Source: Sitta carolinensis (Eukaryota > Chordata > Aves > Passeriformes > Sittidae). From it: a stretch of DNA of 64,000 nucleotides. A program made the translations under genes and the position numbers. How positions within the stretch are numbered: position 1 is the first letter of the stretch; each line of letters opens with the position of its first letter. Under the pieces are notes generated by a model. That model had not been told where the DNA came from. It was given only the letters and a program-made list of their open reading frames with translations, and ran no database searches. The stretch is from contig CM063288.1 in assembly GCA_032173965.1 (NCBI GenBank), forward strand, positions 20,495,501 through 20,559,500, given 5' to 3'. Below are positions 26,531-40,500 of the stretch, piece after piece.

Positions 26531-29500
26531 TACTTTAATTACTCTTAAATGTAGGTCACTGATTTTGGCAAACTTGGACATGGGTTTTGTAACTTAAAAA
26601 TTCTGCACAGCTTGCTCACCAGGCTGCACTGAGTTCACTTGAGTGCATGGAGGGGCTGGATAGTCCAGCAGATCTGAGGAGGGGCAGGAGGGAGTCTCCT
26701 GGTGCGGCAAACCCGAGGGAAGTGTGAATGGTGTTCCAGCTAGCCTGCTGCTACTAAAGGGAACTTAGAGCAGCTGTTCTCTGCTTTTCTGTTTGTGTCA
26801 AGAAATTGAGATGTTTCTGTTGCATTTCCTGACATACCTGACAGTTTGTGAGGACAGCACAGAGTGCTGCTGTGCTAGTGCTGTGTTCAGATATACAGGT
26901 CTGCAGCAACAAATCTCCTTGTTGCACATGTAATTCTTGATGCTGATTTTATGCCTGAGATAAGCACTACGCATGAGACTGGGAGCTGTCACTCTCTGAA
27001 TTTCCTGATTTTGGTGTAATTAAATTATTTGCTGTGATATTGTACGAGCTGTGGCAGGCAGGCATAGCCTTGAATGTGTAAGGATCTCCTGGCAGGTCAC
27101 TGCATACTGTAGAGCATAGGACTCCAGGATACTTACATCAGGATGTAGGTTTTTCTGGAGCATAGTAAAAAAAATGGGATTAATAGGTTGGGATCATGTC
27201 ACTGAGCTGATGCTGAAAAAGCCACTTGTTTTTCCTCCATCCCAAATGGGTTAAGCTTTTCTAATTTAAATATTTTCTAATTTAAAAATAATGGTTTGCC
27301 TGGAATTATTTTCCATCTTTTATATCAGAGTTTAGCAAAATAATATGATGTTGGTTTGTTTTATTTTTTTCCTGATAGAAGGGTGGTTTCATGCTCACAC
27401 CTCAAGAATGGGGTACAAGTAGGGACGGGCAGGCATGCACTGTCTGTACATGTTACACTCTCCAGCTTTACGGGAGCCCCGCTATCCCCTGCGGGAGGGT
27501 GGGTGTTTCATAGTGGCTGTGTCAGCTGCTTGGAGCTGCTGGGCATGCCTGTGAGCCCACGTCTATTTCAGCAGAGTTGACAGAGTTCTTACGAAGCTCC
27601 AGTAGTCATGTTTTGGCAATAGGAACTTGCAAATAGCTTTTTATTGGAAACCATGACTACTAACTGGTAGCTTTGTGATACAAATTCAGAAAACATCTCC
27701 TCACAAAAGACTTCTCGGAAGTACATGCAAAAGAGTGCAGAAGAATTTTATTACTGCTTCCAAGATTATCAAACGTGTTTGACTCCAGGAGATAATTTCT
27801 GTTCTTCAATTCCACTTTAAGCAGTAATATTCTTTAGGGGTCTGACACTAAAGGTGGATTTCTGTTTTGTTGAGCACACGTAAATCATAAGGACACAGCC
27901 ACAGTAGGGATAGCCTTTGGCTATTAAAACCCAAGTACACTTAGCGTGTTTGTTTGGCTTTGCCAAAGCTATATACAATAGCTTTCTCAGAGCGTATAAC
28001 CTGAAGGGGTTTTCCTACATCATGCTGACTACTGTTTTGATTTGGAAGGAATAGAAACATCAACATGCCTTCTAATTTCCTCTGCTCTGGTTTTCTTTAA
28101 TATAATTAGCTTAATAAGCAGTAGAAGATAGGGTCATTAGCAGCAAATCCACTCTTTGTCTTGACATGTTAGCTGCCCACTTTTCCTTCAAAATTATCCT
28201 TAAAAATCCAGTTCATTTTTAACTGTGTTATAAGAGCACATTCAAATTTGTGTTTTTCTTCCTTGTTTCTGCATTGGTCCATTTGAGTCCAGAGAGACTC
28301 AGGTGGTGACTACTTTTGTGCAAGGTATTGTCCTCTCAGACACCTGTGATATTGTTTACATACAAAGGTATATAAAGAGAGAAACATGGGGTAGATTATT
28401 AAAAAAGCTTAGGGGATTGGGAGTGATTGGCTCCAACTCCTAGAGCCTGCCCAAATGAGGTGAATGAATAATTAGGCAATATATGAAAAACACCTGGAAA
28501 TGAACACCTGTGTGATTTGACCCTCTATGGTGTCAGACTAGAGAGAGATTAGTTCATAATTTGTATGAAAGTAAGCACCAAGGGGCCCAGTCTACATGGG
28601 GGTTTGATCATCAGAGTAACCAGGCTTTTTCTGGTAATTTTGCTTATTGATTCCTGCAACTGCACCCAGCATTTTGGGGAATGGATTTTGTTTCCAATCA
28701 GATTTTTTCTTTCTTTGTATACTTTTAATTGTTTTTTCTTTCACAACCAAAAAGCACCTGAAAGATTAAAGGAAAAATACCAGTTAGGACTTGTCAAATA
28801 CCTTTTCCATTCTGTCAGATGTTTTATGAACTGAACTATCTACGTAACTGAATTAATTTTCATTATAAATACAGCAGTTTTGTTTATCTGGGAAATGCTG
28901 TGGTTAAAAATGACTCATGTATACCTTACAGAACTATTCCACAGTAAACATTTATTTTGAGTATAAGATAAATCCCAAAGGCAGACTTCCCACTTCAGTT
29001 TCTGACTGGAATTTCAGACAGATTGTCTGTTTCAAAATCAGAAAACATTTGATTTGATATTCTATGTTTTTAGACTACTTCTTTTTTGATAACAGTCACC
29101 TTGTAAAGGAGTTTCTGGAGTCTTTGGCATCTTTGGCACCAGTAAATCTCTTGTAAGGAAAAGACGGGAATGACTGACTATTCACCTCTTCCTAATGTGT
29201 GTTGCATGCAGCAATTGATGTGAACTCCTAGTCCATAATGTGGATTCTTGCAATGCCTTTTTGCTGCTACAGTTAATTTTTTCCTGTGAGTTATTTAGGG
29301 AGATGTAAATTACCTCTGTCGTACATATTTTTATTAGAACAGCTTTCATGTTTCAACTTTTTTCATCCAAAAATAAGTATTTTACTTGAGCATTTGGATA
29401 AAATGGCTTTACAGACCTCCCAGACATCCTGGGAAGTATTCTCTTATTCTTCTTCACAGTTTTGTAGAATGCAGGTATCAGGCAGATATGTGATAATGAG

Positions 29501-32500
29501 TTTCAGTAGTCTGACTCCAACATTGCTGAGAGTTTGGTACAATTAAGTCAGGCCTAATCTTAAAATAGTCCTAAATCCTGAATGAATATAGCATTAGGAT
29601 TTCAATGAATAATTCCTGCTTTTTAAAAACAGTAATCGAGTGCACAAATATTAAAGGCAAACCACATGGGGGCCCAGTACGTAAGATTTCTAATCTACTT
29701 ACCAGGATCATTTTATATGGCTAGATTCAATTAAAAAAGATAAATACATTCAGTTTTCTCAGAGGAGAACCTGTATATACTTTGTATTCAATCTAACTCA
29801 TAGGGTGTAATTTTAAGCATTCACCGTGACAGTGATTTGAATTTTTTTGACCCTCCCAAAAATGAATTTATTGCATTAATAAGAGTTGTGGAAGACCTGT
29901 CAAATCTTATGAGGCAGTTCGATATTTTTCACTCTAAGTTGTCTGTCCTCCTCTTTCTTTGCATCCTCTGTCAGGGCTGAAGGGAAATGTGTATTTCTGC
30001 CTTCCTTCTCTCATCCCCAGATTCCTGCATTTACTTAAGTTGTTGGTGAAGGGCTGGGAAGGTGGGGTTAGCAATGTTCTAAAAGAGCAGCTGCTGCAAG
30101 ACACTCAGAGCTCATCTGTCAATGTCCAGAAATTTGTAGAGAATATTAGCTTGTCATGACCTGTCTGACAGTTGGGTTAGATTTGAGTCCAGAAGATGAT
30201 AAGAAGATCCCCAAAACTCTCATACAGACTTAGATTCTAGGTTGCATGCCTGGTCTGGGTTGATGCTCTGGTCTAAAGTGTAAACTTGTTTGAAAAATTT
30301 CTGTATGATTACCCTTTTGTCTATAATGAATGAGTAGAGTGAGATCATGCCATTAATCATCTAAGACTGTCAATACTAAGGCACTGAGGAACTGTTTAAC
30401 ATGATGGTGTTACCAGACTGTAGCTTTGTCTGCCATGTTGTTAGGATTGGATCAAGTGGTAGGTATTGCTAAAGCCAGAAGCTAGATGACTGAGCAGCAT
30501 TTCCTGAGAGGGTTGTAATTTATACAAGGAACTAACCATATACGGTGGTTTATTATCAGCATAGAAAAAACTGTCCAGAAAAGTTTGTTGTAAATCTCAG
30601 CTTAAATTTTGTGTGTCATTTATAAAGGTCATTGTGCCCAAGGCTCCTTATTTTCCACTTAATCAACTACCACTTCCATGGCCCAGTTGCATTCCAGCAA
30701 ACATCGTTGCAGTGTGCTGTGACACACCCAGTGAATTTGCACAATGCGCGCTTGAAGGAAGCCCTGATCTTTTTACATGTGAGGACAATGATTCAAGTGT
30801 TTAAATTATCTGAATGTTCTGCATATCAATTCAGCATTGTTGTAATGCCCGAGTCTTTCTAAATGTGAAATTAGTAGATTTAAGACCCAGAGCTCCCCTG
30901 GAGTGTCCCCATAGATAGATTGTAGGTCACAATAACATGAGACAACCTAATTACCATAGTCATTGAAGGGAGTGAATGCACGGTAGGCACTGGATTATGA
31001 ATGCTCAGTTCCAACGAATCCATTCCCTGAATGGTTGCTGCTGGGTCCTTCGCAGGCATGTAGGGTTTTTTATCTGTTTAGGCACAAGTTTGTTGTACAA
31101 CCGTTGTGACAATATTATTACTTTAAAATATCTGCAAAGCTGTGAAAAATTAATCAGCAAATACAAAATATATTTATGCAAATGCCTAACTCTTCTTTTT
31201 CTTTACATGCTGAGTCAGGGCAGGCAGTGGGGGTGGGTGTGTGGTGGAATCTGCTGATTCTAGTTTAGATTGTCATGCAAAACTCCTCTGTCCCATTTAC
31301 ATTTGTTTTTGGTATTCTGTATGACATTGCAAATGCGGGGATGGTGCCAGGAAGAAAATCGGCAAAACTTGAGTAACTTAGACTTTAACTGCATAGCTGA
31401 AGACTTCTTATTTGTTTTCTTCTTAATTTTTTTTTGTTTGTTTATTAATGACAGTAGCCACAACACTGTTTCCATCATTAAAAGAATGGGATCCTGCTTC
31501 AAGCTGGGGAGCAGGCACCTTTCTCTCTTCAAAAACAGTACCCAGGTTCAGTTAGAGAACTGGAGTTCAATGTAGTTGCTGTCTAGAAATGTTGTTGTGT
31601 TTTCTGTTTATGGTCTACATTTACTGATTTCAAAAACTGGACATAGCAACTATTGTACTCTCCAATGATAACTGATGTTGAAGTGCTCATTTTTCTCTTT
31701 ATTTAAAAGTTTAAAAATTTGGAAGCTCATGGGCAGGTTCTGCTTGGCAGCACCCAAGTCAGACGGTCCACATCCTTTCTACACTATGTCCAAACTTTTT
31801 TCTTGTCACAACATGAGCATGCATGTGAGTGCTTACAACTCATCTTTGAAGGACCAATTTATGTCATCTGGAGAGAGCCTTAAGTGAAAGAAGAATAAAG
31901 CAAATTTTTGTGTCACTGTATTGGATGTATATTGCTAGAAAATCTTCAATGTAGATGGTGCCCTAGAGTGTAAGTAAGTGTAAGTCTCCATCCACACTTG
32001 TTCCCCTGTAGCTCTGGCAGCTGAGTTGGGCAGGTTTGGCAGTAAGCTTTTTATGAAAAACTTAACACCTTGAAAGCTTTCATCTTAAATTGGTTTAGTT
32101 ACAGAACTGACTGGGACAAGAAGCCGGAAATGTTAATTTTGTTCTGACATCTACCATTTCACCCCTTTCAAATACTGCATTGAAATGGTTACACAGAGGC
32201 TGGTCTAAGTACCTGCATTTTTGTGTTCACGAAATAATACAGATTTGAATGACAGAATTTTGTTCCAGTTATCACTGTTCAGTGTTGTGACTGGGTTCAC
32301 TTCTACAGCAGGGCAAGGGCAGCCTACCTACACTTACCAAATGGAAATGATTTCCACTTTGTATTTACTGTACAGTTTAAGAGCAGAAGCTGTGCCCAGA
32401 ATTAAGTGAATTAGGAGTGTCAGTTCTGGTTGCTCCCCAATTACTTTTTATGGCAAAGCTTAGAGAATTTTAAAGATGGCTTGCACCAACTGTAAAAGAA

Positions 32501-35500
32501 CGAACCCAGGAGAAATGTCTGTGGACTGATTTTTTTGTTAGTTTGTTTGATTTGTTGTGATTTTAGGGTTTTTTAAAAATACAGTTTTGAAAACTGCATC
32601 CTAATAAACAATCTACTCTTAGAGCGGTGAAAAAATCCTATTTAGTGCTTTTTTAAAAAACAATAATCTGATTTACTAGTTAGTAGCATTTTAACTCCTA
32701 GTATTAATCATCATTTGTTGAGGGCACAATCTTCAGATAAATGGTTTTGTTAAAGTAAGAATTTATTTATTTAAGAATAGAGCTAACACATATAGTACAG
32801 TAACACTGCAGGGATGGTACGTCTTCAATATATATAGGTGCTTAAATATGCAGACAGATAAAAAAAGTACATTTTTCAATGTGTCTGATTGTTTGAGCAT
32901 CTAACTTTGATTTTAAGGTTACCTTGTTTTTAGTGGTGATTAAGCTCTTTCCCTGTTTCAGTCCCAAAGAAAATCTCCAAAGAATGTATCTGCTTATTTA
33001 GGCACATAAAGATCCTCGAAAATACAATTTTTTTTCTGAGGGGACATTTTCACAAGGAAGCAGAGCTATTGCATGTTTACCATCATGAGTCTTACTGAAT
33101 TGATTCTGAATATAGCTTCACAGGTTGTGGCCAGAATACCAGAAATAATTTTGTTCCATTACATAATTTTTCCATATCAACTACACTACATGGTTCACTT
33201 CTGTATGATAAAAAAGATCAATTCCTCAAACTAGGTCCTAAAGAAAGAAATAAAAATATATATTTCAGGACTTCAAGGGAGATCTCTTTATTTCTGAGTC
33301 TGCTGAGCTATAAAACTGCATCTGGTCTGTAAGGCTGGGAGGATATTTGAGGTGAGAAATGAAATAGCAGTGTTTTCATCTTGAAGTCAGCACTTCAGGT
33401 GGTAGCAGGTAGTGCCCCTGTACCAGTGGATGAGGGCCTGAGCTGGTTTTTTGAGGGCTCTGTGAAACAAGATGGGCCATCCCCTGCTCAGCCCCAGCCC
33501 TTGGGGACAAAGCTGTCATTATTTGATGGAGATTTAATGGTGCTTTGTGAAACGAAAGTTGTGGAGGCCTGCATGGCTGTAGTCTTTGATTTCACTGCGT
33601 GTTAACCACAGGGTGAGTAATTGAATGCTCATCCATGTGTGATCATCTGCACTGCAGCAAGCTCATTATCAGCTTTAATGTGCTGAAGTCACCCGAGGTT
33701 CTGTAATGGTGCTGTATGTGGCTACTGCAAGAAACGCTGCTGTCTTTGTCCTTGTCCCAAGATGCCAGTAGCTGCTGGAAAATCTCAATTTATATAATTA
33801 TTATAATTCCTTTCTCTGCTCGTAAAGCTGCAAGCTAGAATCCAAAATCTGCCAAGAACTTGCACGCTTGCATGACCTGGCAGTTGCCTGCTGGTTGGAT
33901 GCTGTGGCTCTAATTTTATTTTATTCAGGGTGAGGGCTGGGTGCAGCTGGTTAAGCATTGCATAGAATGAGACTATAGAGAAAGAGCGGAGAAATAAAAC
34001 CCAGAATGCTTCATGTGTTATCTCAAGTCTATGGAAGAATGGCATCTGGGGACTTCATATTGTATCCTGACATCAGGAGGTACTTGGTTATTCCATTTCT
34101 GCTGCATTTTCTTTAGGGTTTTCCATGAAACTCCAAGAGCTGTATCTACTTTGTCCCATGGTGCTAGCAAAGGTGTGTAAGTGGGTGAACACACTGGCAT
34201 CAACACTGAAAACCAGTAGTGAAGACAAAAAGGATGTGTCGAAGTGTGGGGCTGCCATGGGGAGAGGCAGTCACTCGCACTTCTGTGAGGACAGGTTGTC
34301 TAGAAGGTGCTCTTGGGAGTTCAGAAAAACTTTTACTGATGTTTTCTATTGTGTTCTGGATCTCTACAAAACCCAGTCATACTTGCTAATGCACTACTCC
34401 GGGAAATCAATGATTTCTGAGAAGAGATCAACTTTGCTGAGCAATTTCTTGAATGTCCTCATTGCAACACTCCTCAATACCATGTTGGAGATCCTGTGAC
34501 ACAATTCCTATACCACCAATTTCCTGCCAGTGGCATTTTTTTCCTTGTGGTCCATGCCACTCCTTAAAAAGGCTATTCATCTCTCCCAGAAGCACCCATA
34601 AACATATTCTGCTAAATTCAGTAGTGGGAGGAAGAAGAGACTTTGTGCTGGAATGGGAATTGGAAATTCAGAACATGTCTTCTTCTGCTGCCCAGGGGAG
34701 CACTGGCTGAAAGGGGATTGATCTGTGTCAAAGGTGAATGAGAGGATGGAGAAGACAGACTAACTTTTTTTTTACATATTTACACATTTATTTGGAAAGG
34801 TGGGGAAAAAAATTAACAACTATTTCAGGCAGCTTTTTTTGGGTATATGACAAAGCATTTTGGTATGCAGGAAACAACTGCTTCCCCTCTAGAGTTTTTT
34901 GGGACTTGAAAGGAAACAAGCCAACTCCAAAACTCTAAAGAGCAAAGCTGTTACAGAGACTGATTATTCACTCTCTAAAGCATTTTACAAGTTTCTCTTG
35001 CATCAGACAGAATGATGATTTTTCTACATCCAGTAATATTACTGTGTTTCATTTGCAACAGATAAGCTCCATGTGAAAACAGACAGTACTGGAGCTTTAT
35101 AGAATTAATATATGCTACCAAGAACATTATATGTGGAATAGTCCATGTAATTCAGTCCTCAAAATAACTAATAGAGTGGCAAAATAATGAAGAATATTTA
35201 TTGCAGTTTCATGAAAAGACTTGAAACTCCACCTAACGCTTCAGAAAACAGGGAATGTTTTTAGAATGTTGTTGCTCTGTTTTAGAAACGATTTTCCTCT
35301 AAATCCTTCTTAGGTTGAGGGGTTTGGTTGTCTGTTGGTTTACAAGGACTCTTGGCTTAGATGCATGTGTATTGTGCTGATTGTGGTTATGTGTGTGTTC
35401 TCACAGCCAGACTGCTATATTCATGCAAACACTTCCTTGTCTCAGAGATGGTCTGTGCAAACTTAGGAAGGAGGCTTTTTGTAAGTCAACTGCTCAGGGA

Positions 35501-37559
35501 CTTCTCTAATGCAGAAAGGGGGGTCAGAGTATCAACTATGAAGTTGTATTTATTGAGTAGGACTGGAGGACAGAGATGTGAAATCCTAAGGTTTAGAGGG
35601 TGAGGTACTGCTGTGCAAGTGCAATTTCCTTTATATGTAACAGGATGGCTTGAACAGCAAGAAAATTCACTTTGTCAAATCCTCATACTTGCCTGGTATC
35701 ACATCTTGCTGTGGCTGTAACGTGGACCTTGCTAAGTCAGCGGGAATTGTATGCCTGGATGGGGTAGCTCCTGTGCTGGAATCAGTGATTGAATGGATGG
35801 CTAGAAATAGACCAATTCGAAGGCTGAGTTTGGCCTTTTAAAGAAGTCAAAGCCGAGGCATTTGGTTTCACTCTTGTATTTATAAATAGCTATCTAATAG
35901 TGCAGCACAGTTCGACGGTGCAGCCCAGGGTCGGTAGGGATTGCCTGCGTGCTTTTACCAGCTGTCAGTGCAGCAACTGTGGGGTCCCGGCTGGAGCACC
36001 CAGTTCCTGTGAGTTCCCCCTCCCTAGCTGGTGTAGCTGGGAGCAGTTCCTCTGCTCAGAAGAGGCTGCTGTCACCTCTTAGCCACAAACAGGGCGCTTA
36101 GCAATGAGGATGGAATTTGAGAAATAGCAACTCTTACTTGGTTTTCACTTTCCAGGCATCAAGGCTGCTCAGTCTTGTCTGTACTGCTCTCCTTTTCATT
36201 TATTCCCTGTCCCCATCTCTTTGCAGACCGTGAAGTCAGCATTCCAACTGGTTTCTGTCTCACTGCTCTTCTCCTTGCCTTCCATTACTTGGGGTATGTG
36301 GTGAACAGCCGTGGTGCCAACAGCCCCAAAGTCCTGTGCTGGAACAAAGCATCAGGTGTTTTTACATGTACATAGCTTTTGTATGGTAGGAAAGACAAGT
36401 GTTGGGCACCCTGACCCAAAGGCACAGGGTAAAGAAGGTCAGCAACATGCTGTTGGTATGTGCTGATGGTGGGGCGAGTGCTGAGAGAAATTTCAGGATG
36501 CAGTTATTCAGGGGACTTCTGTACCTGTGGAGTCAGTTCCTACTTTACTCCTGGATTCGGCTCACTCAGGGGAAAGAGGTGTCTTCAGGAGATCCCCCAG
36601 CTTGTCTGCCACCCCAGAGAGGCACAGACAAGGAAGAAATCTTCAATTACACTAATGAAAGAAGTGAAAATTCCCAGTAATTACAGTATTAAAAGAGAGG
36701 AAAAGCTAGAACTGGTGATCCCCTTTGGGAAGGGGTGTTTGCATGAGGGATGCAGAGCAGCTGCAAGGAAGAGGTTTCTCATATCCTAAAGGGTCTGGTT
36801 GACACTCTGAATAGAAGGGGTGAAAAGACCTCGTTTTCTCAGTTTGCTAGGCGAAAATGACAGTGTGGGAATTTCACCATTGCCTATGATTAAGGGGTGA
36901 TGCCTGTAAATGGATGCTGACTAAGAAATATGAAGAGGAGAAATGGCTGCATGTCATCTCCCCTCTCTCCAGAGTGCCATTTGGTGTCTTAACTTTATTT
37001 TTCAGTCATTCTGCTTAATTTATTTCATGAGTTTTGTTAGCCAAGCCAGGAGAGCGTTCCTTTTTCAAGCACAGTTACACAGAGAAGATATGAGGTGGTC
37101 TGTGCTGGTTGTTCATGGCCTGGTAGGCTGTTGGTGTGTTTTCTTTAAGCTGCATTTGTGACTTTTAGTTTAAATATTAAGAGTCTAAGAATAAACAGAA
37201 TGGAAATTAGCTTCAGTGCATTTCTTACTTTTGTTGCTTATATAAAATTGAAGCCCTATGTAGCCCTAATTCATAGCAGTCAAAATAATATGCTCTTTAT
37301 AGTTTAAAATTCAGTTATATGGCATGTGAAAATTTTAGTTCTAATTTGTGCCTCTCAGAATTATAAAAAGGTTTTATTTATTACAGCTCTCATTCTCACT
37401 GTAGGCGAAATGATGTCTCTTAAACTAAAAGCAAGGATGAGATGTAATTTCTGAAAAATTCAGTTCTTATTTTACAGTGGCATTTGGGATGCTCATAGTA
37501 TTTCTGTGACAGAAAATTAAGGAAACAATAAGCCAAGATTTCTTACTTTTCACAGTAGA

Positions 37560-37562
<3 letters not shown>

Positions 37563-37595
<33 letters not shown>
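37563..37595. repeat. Pure T run of 33
   Basis: An uninterrupted T homopolymer followed by AT-rich unique sequence. No flanking duplication or polyadenylation signal on the minus strand makes it look like a retrocopy tail. Confidence 0.9.
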
Positions 37596-37599
<4 letters not shown>

Positions 37600-40500
37600 A
37601 TGGCAAGATAGTTCTTTTTAAAAGGTCTTCAAATGCATTAATATAACTTTTAAATGAAATTGTGGAAACCAAAGAACAACAATTCAGACACTATTCCAAA
37701 GATCAGATGACAAAAATGCAAAAAATATTGTATTCCTGTAAAACCAAACTCAGTCAGATAACAGAATTCAGTAAGGTTAAATCAGAGGCAGAAGGATGAA
37801 TTGGGTCCTGATCAAAGAATTGTTCTATAATTGATAAGTGTAGGCAGCTGTTGTAATCCTAAAATAATGGGCCATCACAAACAGGTTAACATTTGAGGGG
37901 GTTTCATTGTAATTCTTGTTTGGAATAATAGTTGTTATTCTGCAGTTTCTGAGGCATAAGTATTTGCAATTGCAACTGAGCAGTGGAGAACCACGGCCCC
38001 TTTCATCCTTAGGTGATAAGCATATATGGTTCCTGCACTCTTCTGCTCTGTAAAGAAGCCTGCTAGTTCAAATATCAAAGGGCCAGCACTCTGCTCTGTT
38101 CAGAGGAGGTCATTCTGAACCTCACTCCTATCTGAAGAGTAACAATGGATATTAAGGAAATAAAGATAAATAACTGTATGTGGCTGAGCAGAAGAAAGAT
38201 AGCATAAGCCAAAGTCCCAACTGCAGACACTTTAAAATCCTAATTTCTGGTACCTGCTGATCCCCACAGGCTGTGTCCCACTGTCACACAAGTGGCAGTT
38301 ACACAAGAGCCAGAAAAGGTGACAGCAGAGTGGTAGTGTTGTGCTAGCTGAGGTATCCACATGTAGTGACACGGAGCACCTGCTTTGCATATCTTCCCAC
38401 CAGACTCTGGTGCTCTGGGAAAGAGCAGGGAGAGGAAAGGGAGTACAAGGGAGTATTTTCTGTGTTAGTATGAGTACCACTCAAAAGATACGATGGACAC
38501 TGTGCAGGAGTTGAGACTGCATCTACATCATTCAGCACGTCAAACTGCTTATCTCTAAGGGGTGTTTTGGACCATGTCATGCAGAAGTCAAGCATTGTCA
38601 GGTGTCCACAGCCTTTGTCTGAGAGTTCTGAAGGATTCATTTTGAACACGCTTGTTTTAAATAAGAAAATGAGTAGATTCCTATAGCTAGAAGATGACTA
38701 GGCATTCGGTTTTGATGTATTTATTCATATGTCTAATTATATTTCATGATTGCTTCCTTTACAATTATTAGAAATACTCCTGTAATAAAGTCAGCATATG
38801 TGGATCTCCAAGAGTAGGGCTTAGATATCACAAAATTGTTTATTTCTCTTTCCAACTTTCCCCTCATTTTTCAAGCTAAATAACAGGATTACTAGAAAAA
38901 AGTAAAACATTCAAATTTTAAGAATCGCATCAGTTACTGTTTCATTAAAAGAAAAAGGAAAGAAGGGAGGGAATAGGAATAAAAAGGGAATTTTAGCTAA
39001 TGATTTAAAACCATATAACTGTAGTCCAGTCACTGCCAGAATTTCACTCTTGCCAAGTGTGCCCTTTTTGATTTTAACAAATGAAATACTGGAACAGGTT
39101 TTAGAATACCAGGGTGGTTGTATGTTCCCTTTCAAGAAAGGAAGTGTCATTTTTTTAGAAGTTCTACAACTGCAGTTTTCAGGAAAATAAAATATTTGAG
39201 GCATCTAGTAAAACCTCCCAAACTTTTTTAAAAGTAGTACTTTCTGTTGCCTCTGTCCTAACTAATCTTTCTTGTTATTCTTTAGGCACATCCAAGCATC
39301 CTCTCTGTTTAGATCCACTCTTTTTTCCACTAGTAATTTGTGGAAAAAATCTTGAGGTTTTCTACAGCTAAAGACTACTTTCTGAGCTATAGATTTTAAA
39401 ATAAAGTCTTTATATATTTTTATACCTTTGAATAATGAATTTTCATTCTGCATAATGTATTTTTGAATGCTATGAAGTTTAAAAGGGTTAAATATACAGT
39501 GTATGGAAGAGTGGTAAGTTGCAAATAAGTGGAGCCGTGCTGCTTAAAATACAAATTCCTTTGTTGGATGTGGTTTCTGGATGCTATGGATTAGATTAAA
39601 TGCTATGTTGCATAGTATAGATTAGAATGAGAAGTATGTGGGCTACTAGATAACAACACACTGGAGCTTCAGGGGTTAAGTGCCATCTCATTTGTTGCAA
39701 GGAAAATACCTGCCCAGCTTTAGAAACAGCATAGAGCACTACCTGCTTATGTAGAGATTAACAATGTGAGCTGAGAACCCCTTTCTCTTGTGGTGACAGA
39801 AGCTGATCCATTGGAAGGTTATTGCTCAGCCAGAGACTACAATCATCTACACAGTTTGTAAGTAGGATCATATGGAACTGCCAAGAATTTTATATCCATG
39901 AATGTGCATTCATATGAATAACACCTAAGGTTATGTCTCTCTAATGAAGGCATGTGGAGACAAGGCACACAAATATTTAGGTGTTGGCTTACTGTAGTCA
40001 TGCAGCTACTTTAACATGAAAGAGACAGGTCTTCTTGTAAAATATTTAAGAAGTGCCTTTTCTCTGAGTCACTATGTGAATAAGAAAAAAAAAAACAAGT
40101 AAATGCACAGGGGACAGTGCAGATTTTCATCCTGAAATAAGAAACAAGATGACAGTAGAATACAACATTGGAAACCATGGAGAATTCAGAAAATTAGTGT
40201 TGCTTGAAAAAGGACTCCATTTTACTGTTGCCATTGTTGGAAGATGAACACGAGCCCACAAAAACTAGAGACTTTAAAGGATTCTTGCTCTCGAAAAGGA
40301 TTTTCATGCTGCCAGTTGAATTGTAACAAATGAGTCAGTTGCTACCAGCAGCCTGCTTGAAAAGAGTAGATTCATTTGGCAACATACTAGGGAGACATAC
40401 AGCCTGCTGGTAACTTGAGGGGCAAAGGGAGGAGGAAATACTTGTAACCTTCAGAAGGGTAGACATGACTTCTGGGTTCATGCTGCTCCTTCAGTTCCTG

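Noticed and set aside
34125..34499. A 124-codon plus-strand frame
   Set aside because: I do not recognise any family, and there is no transcript signal around it.
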